In this document: positions 1-9,216 of the stretch, one piece after another
How positions within the stretch are numbered: the first letter of the stretch is position 1
How the letters are laid out: each line of letters begins with the position of its first letter
Made by a program: the position numbers and the translations under genes
Source: Actinorugispora endophytica
Lineage (GTDB): Bacteria > Actinomycetota > Actinomycetes > Streptosporangiales > Streptosporangiaceae
Assembly: GCF_004363075.1 (NCBI RefSeq)
Contig: NZ_SNYN01000001.1
Coordinates: forward strand, 161,847-225,846
Direction: 5' to 3'
DNA length: 64,000 nt
Notes under the pieces: generated by a model
What the model was told of the DNA's origin: nothing
Database searches by the model: none
What the model saw: only the letters and a program-made list of their open reading frames with translations

Positions 1-37
1 CATGCGGCCCAGGGTAGTACCGCGTCGTCCCCGTTCC

Positions 38-763
38 TCACACCTCGGGCGGGGTGGACTCGGGCGGGCTCGCGGAGGTCGTGTGCGGGGAGCCGCCCCC
101 GCGCAGGGGCGGGAGCCACCCGGCCTCGGGGTCGTAGCGGCGCACGACGCGGCCCGGGACCCCGGCGATGACGCTGTGGTCGGGGTACTCGCCCGGGCGC
201 ACCACGGAGCTCGCGGCCACCACGCAGTTGCGGCCCAGGGTCACGCCGGGCAGGATCACCGCGTTCGCGCCGATCCAGGTGCCCGAGCCGACGCGGACCG
301 GGTCGTCGGTGGGCCACTGGCCGCCGACGGGGGTCTCGGGGTCGGTGTAGACGTGGTTCTGGTCGGTGATGTAGACGTAGGGCCCCATGAAGACGTGGTC
401 GCCCACCACGATGGACTTGTGCGCCACCACGTGCGAGCCCCGGCCGATGGCGCAGCCCCCGCCGATCCGGATCAGCGGTTCGGGCCCCAGGTCCAGGCCC
501 GGCACGAACCCCGCCGTGAGCGTGATGTCCCCGCCCAGCAGGGTGTGCGCGCCGATCTCGATCCACGCCTCGCCGAAGATCGTGGCGGGCGGGAACGCGA
601 TGGAGGTCCCCTCGCCGTAGGCGGCGAACCGGGCCGCGGCGCGCGAACCGTACCGGATGTCCGCCTTGCGCCTGGCCCACGACCAGGCCGTCCGCACCAT
701 CCAGGAAGTCAGTCGCGACACCCGATCCCCGTTCCTACTCGCCGGTAGCGCCGAGGAGAACAC
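38..763 (-). CDS. Hexapeptide-repeat acyltransferase (LbH fold)
   Basis: A 241-residue protein made largely of left-handed beta-helix hexapeptide turns (roughly residues 55-210). The segments GSHVVAHKSIVVGDHVF and WIGANAVILPGVTLGRNCVV show the [LIV]-G-x-x-x-x periodicity of the maltose/galactoside/serine acetyltransferase superfamily. The loop DQNHVY before the last coils and the VIAGVPGRVVRRYD end are typical of WbbJ/NodL-like O-acetyltransferases, which transfer an acyl group from acyl-CoA to a sugar or small molecule. The acceptor cannot be told. The assigned GTG start follows GGGAGG closely; GTG at 721 or ATG at 700 are alternatives that leave the helix intact. It lies downstream of, and in the same direction as, the cystathionine synthase gene, 73 bp away. 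Confidence 0.8.
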   Translation of the reverse strand: MFSSALPASRNGDRVSRLTSWMVRTAWSWARRKADIRYGSRAAARFAAYGEGTSIAFPPATIFGEAWIEIGAHTLLGGDITLTAGFVPGLDLGPEPLIRIGGGCAIGRGSHVVAHKSIVVGDHVFMGPYVYITDQNHVYTDPETPVGGQWPTDDPVRVGSGTWIGANAVILPGVTLGRNCVVAASSVVRPGEYPDHSVIAGVPGRVVRRYDPEAGWLPPLRGGGSPHTTSASPPESTPPEV

Positions 764-836
764 TAGCCTCCCGCCGCGGTCCGGTGGTCTCCCCGGGCTG
801 CCACCGGAGGAGCCTCGGGACCGCGGCGGGGGGCTC

Positions 837-2204
837 TCAGTTGGTGAGGTGGGTCAGCAGGTCCTGGCGCGTCAGCACGCCCGCGGGCTTGCCGTCGACC
901 AGCACCACCACGGCCCCGGCCTTCTGGAGCAGCTCCACGCAGCGGCTCACCGGCTCCCCCGAGCCGACCTGCGGCAGCGGGGCGCTCATGCGCGTGTCCA
1001 CCGGGTCGTCCAGCTGGGCCCGGCCGTTGAACAGCGCGTCGAGCAGGTCGCGCTCGGCGATGGCCCCGACCACCTCGGCGGCCATGACCGGCGGCTCCTC
1101 CTTCATCACCGGGAGCTGCGAGACGCCGTACTCGCGCATGACGGCCACCGCCGTGCCCACCGTCTCGTGCGGGTGGACGTGCACGAACTCGGGCATCGCC
1201 GTGCCCTTGCCCGCCAGCACCTGCCCGGCGGTGGCCTCCTCGGTCTCCGCGGACAGGAAGCCGTAGTCGGCCATCCACTCGTCGTTGAAGATCTTGCCGA
1301 GGTAGCCGCGGCCGCCGTCGGGCAGCAGCACCACGACGACGTCGTCGGGTCCGGCGGTCTCCGCCACCCTGAGCGCGGCCACGACCGCGAGCCCGCAGGA
1401 GCCGCCGACCAGCAGCGCCTCCTCCTTGGCGAGGCGGCGGGTCATGAGGAAGGAGTCCTTGTCGCTGACCGCGACGACCTCGTCGCAGACGCTCGTGTCG
1501 TAGGTGTCCGGCCAGATGTCCTCGCCGACGCCCTCGACCAGGTAGGGCCGCCCGGTCCCGCCCGAGTAGACCGAGCCCTCGGGGTCGGCGCCGATGACCT
1601 TGACCCTGCCGCCGGAGACCTCCTTGAGGTAGCGGCCGGTGCCGGTGATCGTGCCGCCGGTGCCGATGCCCGCGACGAAGTGGGTGATCCGGCCCTCGGT
1701 CTGCTCCCACAGCTCGGGGCCGGTGCCGTGGTAGTGCGACTCGGGGTTGCGGGGGTTGGCGTACTGGTCGGGCTTCCACGCGCCGGGGATGGTCGCGGCC
1801 AGGCGGTCGGACACCGAGTAGTAGGACTCGGGGTGGTCGGGGGCGACCGTGGTCGGGCAGACCACGACCTCGGCCCCGTAGGCGCGCAGCACCGAGAGCT
1901 TGTCGACGCCGACCTTGTCGGGGCAGACGAATACGCAGCGGTACCCCTTCTCCACGGCCACGATCGCCAGGCCCACCCCTGTGTTGCCCGAGGTCGGCTC
2001 GACGATGGTGCCGCCCGGCTTGAGCAGCCCCCTCTTCTCGGCGTCCTCGACCATGCGCAGCGCGATCCGGTCCTTGACCGAACCGCCCGGGTTGAAGTAC
2101 TCGACCTTGGCGAGCACGGTCGGCGCGAGCCCCGAGGCGACCTTGTTCAACCGCACCAGCGGGGTGTCGCCGACCAGTTCGATCAGAGAGTTGTAGGCCC
2201 GCAT
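837..2204 (-). CDS. cbs: Cystathionine beta-synthase with C-terminal CBS domains
   Basis: This 455-residue PLP enzyme of fold type II condenses serine (or O-acetylserine) with homocysteine in trans-sulfuration. The PLP lysine is in GGSVKDR (K44), the substrate loop is EPTSGNTG (69-76) and the phosphate-binding loop is GIGTGGTITG (about 180-190). Residues 1-320 form the catalytic core, and a pair of CBS modules (about 335-455) follows, ending LTRQDLLTHLTN. This architecture separates Cbs from plain cysteine synthase. ATG at 2204 is preceded by GGGGGAG at good spacing. It has no heme-binding N-terminal extension, as is usual for bacterial enzymes. It fits the sulfur-metabolism content of the window but is not next to the cys genes. 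Confidence 0.93.
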   Translation of the reverse strand: MRAYNSLIELVGDTPLVRLNKVASGLAPTVLAKVEYFNPGGSVKDRIALRMVEDAEKRGLLKPGGTIVEPTSGNTGVGLAIVAVEKGYRCVFVCPDKVGVDKLSVLRAYGAEVVVCPTTVAPDHPESYYSVSDRLAATIPGAWKPDQYANPRNPESHYHGTGPELWEQTEGRITHFVAGIGTGGTITGTGRYLKEVSGGRVKVIGADPEGSVYSGGTGRPYLVEGVGEDIWPDTYDTSVCDEVVAVSDKDSFLMTRRLAKEEALLVGGSCGLAVVAALRVAETAGPDDVVVVLLPDGGRGYLGKIFNDEWMADYGFLSAETEEATAGQVLAGKGTAMPEFVHVHPHETVGTAVAVMREYGVSQLPVMKEEPPVMAAEVVGAIAERDLLDALFNGRAQLDDPVDTRMSAPLPQVGSGEPVSRCVELLQKAGAVVVLVDGKPAGVLTRQDLLTHLTN

Positions 2205-2457
2205 CAGCGGCTCCCCCTTTTTTCTTCGTCTTTCCGTGCCGCGCGACCGCGGACTCCGCGGCGCGGCCGTGAACGGCGTCCGGCCGACCGGACCGGTATC
2301 CGTCCGACCTTAACGCGGCGTCCGCTCCGCCCGGCCACCCCGGGACCGGCGTTGCCCTCCTGTGTCGTGCCGGGGGCCGACTTGCCCCGGCGGCCCGGGT
2401 ATCCCAAGGAGGGAAGGGGAGTATCCACGCGTCCACAGACGGACAGGAGGCCGGAAC

Positions 2458-3504
2458 ATGGTGCTGCGTGCGACGCGGGCCCGTCGGATCGCCACCGCGA
2501 CGGCGTTCGGCGGCGGCGGGTTGACGTTGCTGGGGGCGAGCACTGTCGCGCTCCTGTACCTCCAGACCAGGATCGCGGCCAGGACGATCGGGCTCACCAC
2601 GTGGAAGCGGCCCAGGGTCAACGGGGTCTACGGCTCGGGCGAGGGCGCCCCCGTCCGGCTCGTGATGATGGGCGACTCCACCGCCGCCGGGTTCGCGGTG
2701 TCCGACCCCCTGCAGACCCCGGCCTGCCTGATCGCCTCCGGGCTGTCCGCCGCCGCGGACCGGCCGGTGCGGCTGCGCGACGTGGCCAGGGTCGGGGCCA
2801 CCTCCGGGGACCTGCACGCCCAACTGGACAAGGTCCGCGAGCGGCCCGTGGACGTGGCGGTCGTCTTCATCGGGGCCAACGACGTCATCCGCCGGGTGCG
2901 TCCCGCCGACTCGGTCCAGCACCTGCGGGAGGTGGTGCGCGCCCTCTCCCTGGCGGGCGCGGCCGTGGTAGTCGCCACCTGCCCCGACCTGGGCACGGTG
3001 CAGCCGATCCCGCAGCCGCTGCGCTCCATCGCGCGCCGCGCCTCGCGCCAGCTGGCCGCCGCCCAGACGATCGCGGTGGTCGAGGAGGGCGGGCGCACGG
3101 TGGCGTTGAGCGACCTGTTCGCGGACGACCTCGAACTCCGTCCCGACGAGATGTTCGGCCCCGACCGTTTCCATCCCTCGGCCCGCGGGTACGCGCAGGC
3201 CGCCACGGCGGTGCTGCCGTCGGTGTGCGCGGCGCTGGGGCTGCTGCCCGATTCGATCGGGTGGAGGCATCCGGACGAGGACGTGCTCCCGGTCGACCGC
3301 GCCGCGGTCGAGGCCGCCGAGCAGGCCGGGAGCACGGTCAGCCCGGCCGGGGTGGTCGAAGGCGGGCGCGGCGGTCCGCGCGGTCTCCTGGCCCGGCTGC
3401 TGCGCCGCGGCCCCGAGTCGGCGTCCGACGAGGCCGACAGTGAAACCGATTCTGATTCGGTCAACGCCACCCCGGATACGGGAGTCCGGAACCCGACCGG
3501 TTAA
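2458..3504 (+). CDS. SGNH/GDSL hydrolase, membrane-anchored or secreted
   Basis: A 348-residue SGNH-superfamily esterase/lipase. Block I is GDSTAAG (nucleophile S74), block II is the glycine in GATSGD (about 113-118), block III is GAND with N141, and block V is DRFHPSARGY with catalytic D236 and H239. Residues 8-35 are hydrophobic after a basic N-terminus and probably act as a signal anchor, so the enzyme would face the outside. The ATG at 2458 has an excellent AGGAGG seven bases upstream; longer in-frame starts lack one. The C-terminal 60 residues are low-complexity and acidic. The substrate is unknown. It is divergent from cbs, with a thiolase downstream. Confidence 0.88.
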   Translation: MVLRATRARRIATATAFGGGGLTLLGASTVALLYLQTRIAARTIGLTTWKRPRVNGVYGSGEGAPVRLVMMGDSTAAGFAVSDPLQTPACLIASGLSAAADRPVRLRDVARVGATSGDLHAQLDKVRERPVDVAVVFIGANDVIRRVRPADSVQHLREVVRALSLAGAAVVVATCPDLGTVQPIPQPLRSIARRASRQLAAAQTIAVVEEGGRTVALSDLFADDLELRPDEMFGPDRFHPSARGYAQAATAVLPSVCAALGLLPDSIGWRHPDEDVLPVDRAAVEAAEQAGSTVSPAGVVEGGRGGPRGLLARLLRRGPESASDEADSETDSDSVNATPDTGVRNPTG

Positions 3505-3559
3505 CGTTCGGATCACGACGTTCCGTGTGAGCAGTTTCCTCCAGAGAAAGGCCGCGAAC

Positions 3560-4783
3560 ATGCCTGAAGCCGTCATCGTCGCCACGGCGCGCTCTCCGAT
3601 CGGACGGGCCTTCAAGGGTTCGCTCAAGGACCTGCGGCCGGACGACATCGCCGCGCAGATCATCTCCGCCGCCCTGGCCAAGGTCCCGCAGCTGGACCCC
3701 GCCACCATCGACGACCTGCTCCTCGGCTGCGGCCTGCCCGGCGGCGAGCAGGGCAACAACCTGGCCCGCGTGGTCGCGGTCCAGCTGGGGCTGGACACCG
3801 TGCCCGGCGCCACCGTCACCCGCTACTGCTCCTCGTCGCTGCAGACCACCCGGATGGCCTACCACGCGATCAAGGCCGGCGAGGGCGACGTCTTCGTCTC
3901 CGCCGGGGTGGAGATGGTCAGCCGCTTCGTCAAGGGCAACAGCGACTCGCTGCCCGACACCCAGAACCCGCTGTTCGACCAGGCGCAGGCGCGCACCGCC
4001 AAGCGCGCCGAGGGCGGCGCCGACACGTGGGCGGACCCGCGTGGGAGCGACGGGCTCCCCGACGTCTACATCGCGATGGGCCAGACCGCCGAGAACGTGG
4101 TGCAGCTGCGCGGACTGTCCCGGCAGCGCCAGGACGAGTTCGGGGTGCGTTCGCAGAACCTGGCCGAGAAGTCCATGGACAACGGCTTCTGGGAGCGCGA
4201 GATCACGCCGGTGACGCTGCCCGACGGCACCGTGGTCTCCACCGACGACGGCCCCCGGCGCGGCACCACGTACGAGAAGGTCTCCCAGCTCAAGCCGGTG
4301 TTCCGCCCCGACGGCACCGTGACCGCGGGCAACTGCTGCCCGCTGAACGACGGCGCGGCCGCACTGGTCGTCATGAGCGACCTCAAGGCCGCCCAGCTGG
4401 GCATCACCCCGCTGGCCCGGATCGTCTCGACCGGTGTGAGCGGGCTGTCGCCCGAGATCATGGGCCTGGGTCCGGTCGAGGCCTCCCGCCAGGCGCTGGC
4501 GCGGGCGAACATGGCGATCGGCGACATCGACCTGGTGGAGATCAACGAGGCGTTCGCCGCGCAGGTACTGCCCTCGGCCGACGACCTGGGCATCGACATC
4601 GACACCCAGCTGAACGTGAACGGCGGCGCGATCGCGGTGGGCCACCCGTTCGGCATGACGGGCGCGCGGATCACCACGACCCTGCTCAACGGCCTGCGGT
4701 TCCACGACAAGACCTTCGGCCTGGAGACCATGTGCGTGGGCGGCGGGCAGGGCATGGCCGCCGTCTTCGAGCGGCTGAGCTGA
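3560..4783 (+). CDS. Acetyl-CoA C-acyltransferase (thiolase)
   Basis: A 407-residue thiolase. The acylated cysteine is C90 in TRYCSSSLQ, the catalytic histidine lies in NGGAIAVGHPFGMTGAR, and the second cysteine is in CVGGGQG near the C-terminus, so the complete Cys-His-Cys triad is present. Such enzymes cleave 3-ketoacyl-CoA in beta-oxidation or run in reverse to acetoacetyl-CoA. The usual NRFCSSG around the nucleophile is TRYCSSS here, a mild variation. ATG at 3560 gives the normal N-terminus (MPEAVIVATARSPIG). It follows the SGNH hydrolase by 55 bp and is followed by a clear hairpin terminator. Confidence 0.93.
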   Translation: MPEAVIVATARSPIGRAFKGSLKDLRPDDIAAQIISAALAKVPQLDPATIDDLLLGCGLPGGEQGNNLARVVAVQLGLDTVPGATVTRYCSSSLQTTRMAYHAIKAGEGDVFVSAGVEMVSRFVKGNSDSLPDTQNPLFDQAQARTAKRAEGGADTWADPRGSDGLPDVYIAMGQTAENVVQLRGLSRQRQDEFGVRSQNLAEKSMDNGFWEREITPVTLPDGTVVSTDDGPRRGTTYEKVSQLKPVFRPDGTVTAGNCCPLNDGAAALVVMSDLKAAQLGITPLARIVSTGVSGLSPEIMGLGPVEASRQALARANMAIGDIDLVEINEAFAAQVLPSADDLGIDIDTQLNVNGGAIAVGHPFGMTGARITTTLLNGLRFHDKTFGLETMCVGGGQGMAAVFERLS

Positions 4784-4821
4784 CCCGGGCCGGTTCGACC
4801 CGTCTGGTCGTCTTCACCACG

Positions 4822-4852
4822 AAGCGGGGCATTCCTTGCGGATGCCCCGCTT
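4822..4852 (+). terminator. Hairpin terminator after thiolase gene
   Basis: The sequence contains a perfect 11-bp stem, AAGCGGGGCAT pairing with ATGCCCCGCTT, around a 9-nt loop, 39 bp after the thiolase stop. There is no U-tract, which is usual in high-GC actinomycetes. Confidence 0.75.
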
Positions 4853-5024
4853 TGCCATCTTCTGACCGCCTTTTCCCACGCCTGGCGGCGGTGGCGGTCG
4901 GGGCGTCGCAGCAGGGCAAAGGCGATCTACGGAATCCAGCGTAAAAGCTGGTACCCAGCCCTTGTCCAAACCGGGATCGTGTTGCAGTGTCCTTGATAAG
5001 TGCCGTTCACTCTCGGAGGTGCCA

Positions 5025-5267
5025 ATGTCGGTAACCCACTCGCCGGAGACACACGCGCTGCTCATCGCCCGAATCCCGACCGTCACAGGACGCGAACTCC
5101 ACGAGTGGTTCGACACCTTGGCGAAGGGCCCCGGGTTGTCCAGCTGCGCCGAACGGGCCCACTGGTTGGCCGACGAGCACAACCTGAGCCACGGTTACGC
5201 CCAGGCGATCGTCCAGGAGTTCGACCGCCGCCGCCGCAACCCCGCGGTCCCGTTCCCGCGCACCTGA
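5025..5267 (+). CDS. Small DUF4287-type protein
   Basis: An 80-residue protein, MSVTHSPETHALLIARIP..., resembling the DUF4287 family of small actinobacterial proteins (helical, with a W-F-D-x-L core and a HNLSHGYA segment). CGGAGGT five bases before ATG 5025 fixes the start; longer in-frame starts have no ribosome site. The function is unknown. It sits alone between two hairpin terminators, so it is probably transcribed monocistronically from the 4853-5024 region. Confidence 0.75.
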   Translation: MSVTHSPETHALLIARIPTVTGRELHEWFDTLAKGPGLSSCAERAHWLADEHNLSHGYAQAIVQEFDRRRRNPAVPFPRT

Positions 5268-5300
5268 GCCCGTGCCGGACGACACGACGACCAGGAGAAG

Positions 5301-5338
5301 AGAGCGCCCCGCCCCGTGACGACGGGACGGGGCGCTCT
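5301..5338. terminator. Bidirectional terminator between convergent genes
   Basis: A long hairpin has AGAGCGCCCCG paired with CGGGGCGCTCT, continuing past one mismatch for 5 more bp. It lies between the DUF4287 gene and the convergent Bax1-I gene, each within 35 bp, so it can serve both. Confidence 0.75.
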
Positions 5339-5358
5339 CGGCCGCCGCGCACTCGGCG

Positions 5359-6282
5359 CTAATCGCTGAAGATCGACTGGATCATCCAGAGCAGGCGCAG
5401 GATCTCGATGTAGAGCCAGACCAGCGTGACGGTCAGGCCGAACGCGAGCTGCCAGGAGAACTTCTCCGGCAGGCCCATCGCGATGGCGTCGTCCACGCCC
5501 TTGAAGTCGATGGCCAGCACCAGCGCGGCCAGGATGATGGCGATGGCGCTGACGGCCAGACCCAGCGGGCCGGCGGTGCGCAGGCCCAGGCCGCCGTCGA
5601 TGAAGAAGCTCAGCACGAAGTTGACCAGGATCAGCGCGACGAACCCGATGAGGGCCGCGGTCACGACCTTCACGAAGGTGTTGGTGACCCGGATGATCTG
5701 GAACTTGTACAGCGCGAGCATGCCGCCCGCCACGAACAGCGTGCCGAACACCGCGGGCACCACGAGGCCCCCGGCCGCGGAGCCGATCGAGCGCTCCAGC
5801 ACGAAGCTGAAGCCGCCGACCAGCAGGCCCTCGAACACCGCGTAGGTGAGGATCAGGCCCGGGTTCGTGGACTGCTTGAACGAGATGACCAGGCCCAGGA
5901 CCAGGCCGCCGATCGCGCCCAGGGCCAGCAGGCCGATCCCGAGGCCGGGGTTGACCATCGCGGCCAGGAAGTAGGTGACGACCGCGCCCAGCACCACGGT
6001 GCCGAGCGTGAACCCGGTCCGCATGACGACGTCGTCGATGGTGATCGGACGGTAGTCGGGGGCCCGGTGCACGGGACCGCCGTGGCCGTAGCCCTGCTGG
6101 GGGGCGTACTGGCCGGGTCCGTACCCCTGCGGGGGGTATCCGGGCTGCTGCGGGTAGGGCTGCCCGTACCCCTGCTGGTACGGGCCCTGACCATAGGGGC
6201 CTTGATGGGTCTGTGCGCCCGCGCCTCCCGGGCCAGACGCCATAGCCCGCTTGAGAACGGGGTTTGAACTGCGCATCCGCAT
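5359..6282 (-). CDS. Bax inhibitor-1/YccA family membrane protein
   Basis: A 307-residue protein. Its N-terminal 80 residues are rich in Gly, Pro, Gln and Tyr (repeats such as QGPYGQGPYQQGYGQPY). Seven hydrophobic segments follow (about residues 90-307), ending in an acidic tail (IQSIFSD). This is the Bax1-I (UPF0005, YccA-like) fold, a family of proton- or calcium-leak channel-like proteins whose bacterial role is uncertain. ATG at 6282 has GGAG seven bases upstream; ATG 6276 is an in-frame alternative. The Tyr/Gln/Gly-rich head is common in actinobacterial members. It is downstream of the proline genes but separated from them by a very strong hairpin. Confidence 0.85.
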   Translation of the reverse strand: MRMRSSNPVLKRAMASGPGGAGAQTHQGPYGQGPYQQGYGQPYPQQPGYPPQGYGPGQYAPQQGYGHGGPVHRAPDYRPITIDDVVMRTGFTLGTVVLGAVVTYFLAAMVNPGLGIGLLALGAIGGLVLGLVISFKQSTNPGLILTYAVFEGLLVGGFSFVLERSIGSAAGGLVVPAVFGTLFVAGGMLALYKFQIIRVTNTFVKVVTAALIGFVALILVNFVLSFFIDGGLGLRTAGPLGLAVSAIAIILAALVLAIDFKGVDDAIAMGLPEKFSWQLAFGLTVTLVWLYIEILRLLWMIQSIFSD

Positions 6283-6412
6283 TTTTCGCTCCGCACCTTT
6301 CAGGGGCGTGACACTACTGCCATTAACGTAACGGATGCCCTCACGGACGGGTTCCCACGACTCTGTCACAGTGTGGGCACGGGTCTCCCTCTCTTTCACT
6401 GCCCCTTTTCGC

Positions 6413-6474
6413 GCTGATCTCGACCTTTCCGGGGTCTCAACCGCCTGGGAGACCCCGGAAAGGTCGAGATCAGC
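6413..6474. repeat. Long perfect hairpin, family 1 copy A
   Basis: Two 26-nt arms (6413-6438 and 6449-6474) are exact reverse complements around a 10-nt loop. The right arm runs into the stop codon of the proline dehydrogenase gene (6470-6472), so the structure also forms the end of that message and probably terminates it. The base contains CTGATCTCGACC and the inner arm GGGGTCTC. The inner arm and loop match copy D at 45431-45496 in the opposite orientation. Confidence 0.9.
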
Positions 6475-7396
6475 GGGAGGACCACAGGGAGCGCGCGAAG
6501 AACGCCAGGTTGGCGGGGCGCTCGGCAAGGCGGCGCATGTAGTAGCCGTACCACTCCTGCCCGTAGGGCACGTACACCCGCATCCGCCTGCCCCCGGCCG
6601 CCAGCGCGGTCTGCTCCTCGGTCCGGATCCCGTACAGCATCTGGTACTCGTAGGAGTCCGCGGAGCGGTTCGCGGCGGCCGCCAGGTGCCCGGCGATCTC
6701 GATCACGCGCGGGTCGTGGGAGGCGACCATCGGGTATCCGGCGCCGTTCATCAGCGTCTTCAGGCAGCGCACGTAGGAGCGGTCCACCTCGCCCTTGTCG
6801 CGGTAGGCGACCGACGCCGGCTCGTCGTAGGCGCCCTTGCACAGCCGCACCCGCGAGCCCTCGCGGGCCAGGTCCCGGCAGTCGGCCTCGGTCCGGCGCA
6901 GGTAGGCCTGCAGGACCGCGCCGACCCAGGGGAAGTCGACCCGCAGCTCGCGCAGGACCTCCAGGGTCGAGTCGGTGGTGGTGTGGTCCTCCATGTCCAG
7001 GGTGACCGTGGTGCCGACCGCCTCCGCCGCCTCGCAGATCCGCCGGGCGTTGTCCAGCGCGGTCTTCCGCCCGTCCACGGGCAGGGCCTGGCCGACCGCG
7101 GACAGCTTCACCGACACCTCGACCCGCTCGGCGAGGCCCCGCCCGCCGAGCTCGGCCAGCAGCCGGGTGTACACGTCGGCGGTCTCCCGGGCCTGGGCCT
7201 CGTCGGCGACGTCCTCGCCCAGGTGGTCCAGGGTGACCAGCCGGTCGGCGGTGATCCCGCCGACGACCGGGAGGGCCTCCTCCAGCGTGGTCCCGGCGAC
7301 GAACCGGGTCACCAGGTCGCGGGTGAAGGGAGCACGCTCGACGAACTTTCGGCAGGCCGTCGACCGTCCGGCGATCAGTAGCGGTGTACGGAGCAT
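6470..7396 (-). CDS. Proline dehydrogenase (monofunctional)
   Basis: This 308-residue FAD enzyme oxidises proline to pyrroline-5-carboxylate, the first step of proline catabolism, and passes electrons to the quinone pool. It has the TIM-barrel PRODH signatures: VSVKLSAVG (about 94-102), LDMEDHTTTDSTLEVLR, VRLCKGAYDEP, and YEYQMLYGIRTEEQ near the C-terminus, where the conserved arginine binds the proline carboxylate. Length fits the monofunctional actinobacterial PruB/PutB type rather than a PutA fusion. The ATG at 7396 follows GAGGTCCCC. It is the second gene after pruA, 75 bp downstream, with a 32-nt palindrome between them. Confidence 0.94.
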   Translation of the reverse strand: MLRTPLLIAGRSTACRKFVERAPFTRDLVTRFVAGTTLEEALPVVGGITADRLVTLDHLGEDVADEAQARETADVYTRLLAELGGRGLAERVEVSVKLSAVGQALPVDGRKTALDNARRICEAAEAVGTTVTLDMEDHTTTDSTLEVLRELRVDFPWVGAVLQAYLRRTEADCRDLAREGSRVRLCKGAYDEPASVAYRDKGEVDRSYVRCLKTLMNGAGYPMVASHDPRVIEIAGHLAAAANRSADSYEYQMLYGIRTEEQTALAAGGRRMRVYVPYGQEWYGYYMRRLAERPANLAFFARSLWSSR

Positions 7397-7428
7397 GGGG
7401 ACCTCGCGGTGTTCACTACGTGGGGGGC

Positions 7429-7460
7429 GGCCCCGGGCCGGATCGATCCGGCCCGGGGCC
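7429..7460 (-). terminator. 32-nt perfect palindrome between pruA and proline dehydrogenase
   Basis: Arms 7429-7444 and 7445-7460 are exact reverse complements centred on GATCGATC, in the 75-bp intergenic gap. It could be a partial terminator lowering the second gene's expression, an mRNA-stabilising hairpin, or a protein site. The sequence alone cannot decide. Confidence 0.6.
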
Positions 7461-7471
7461 CTGGCCTGGTG

Positions 7472-9100
<1,629 letters not shown>

Positions 9101-9199
9101 GGGACTGGCCCCCTCGTATGTCGTGGTTGAACTGGACAAACGCTATGTCGATCCATCCGGTTCGTTCTTGTGTGGGCGGCTACTCTTCACCGGCCCCGG

Positions 9200-9215
9200 T
9201 TGTCCGATAGGACAA
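9200..9215. promoter_or_regulatory. Palindromic operator TTGTCC-GATA-GGACAA
   Basis: A perfect 6-bp inverted repeat with a 4-bp spacer lies in the pruA/pucR-type divergent region. It covers the AGGA ribosome site of the regulator gene, and a further GGACAA half-site lies at 9134-9139. The likely ligand is the PucR-family protein encoded next to it, which would then be autoregulated. Confidence 0.55.
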
Positions 9216-9216
9216 G

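Noticed and set aside
657..3443. A 928-codon open frame running across cbs and the SGNH gene
   Set aside because: It overlaps two genes with complete catalytic motifs and shows no family features; long spurious frames are expected at this GC content.
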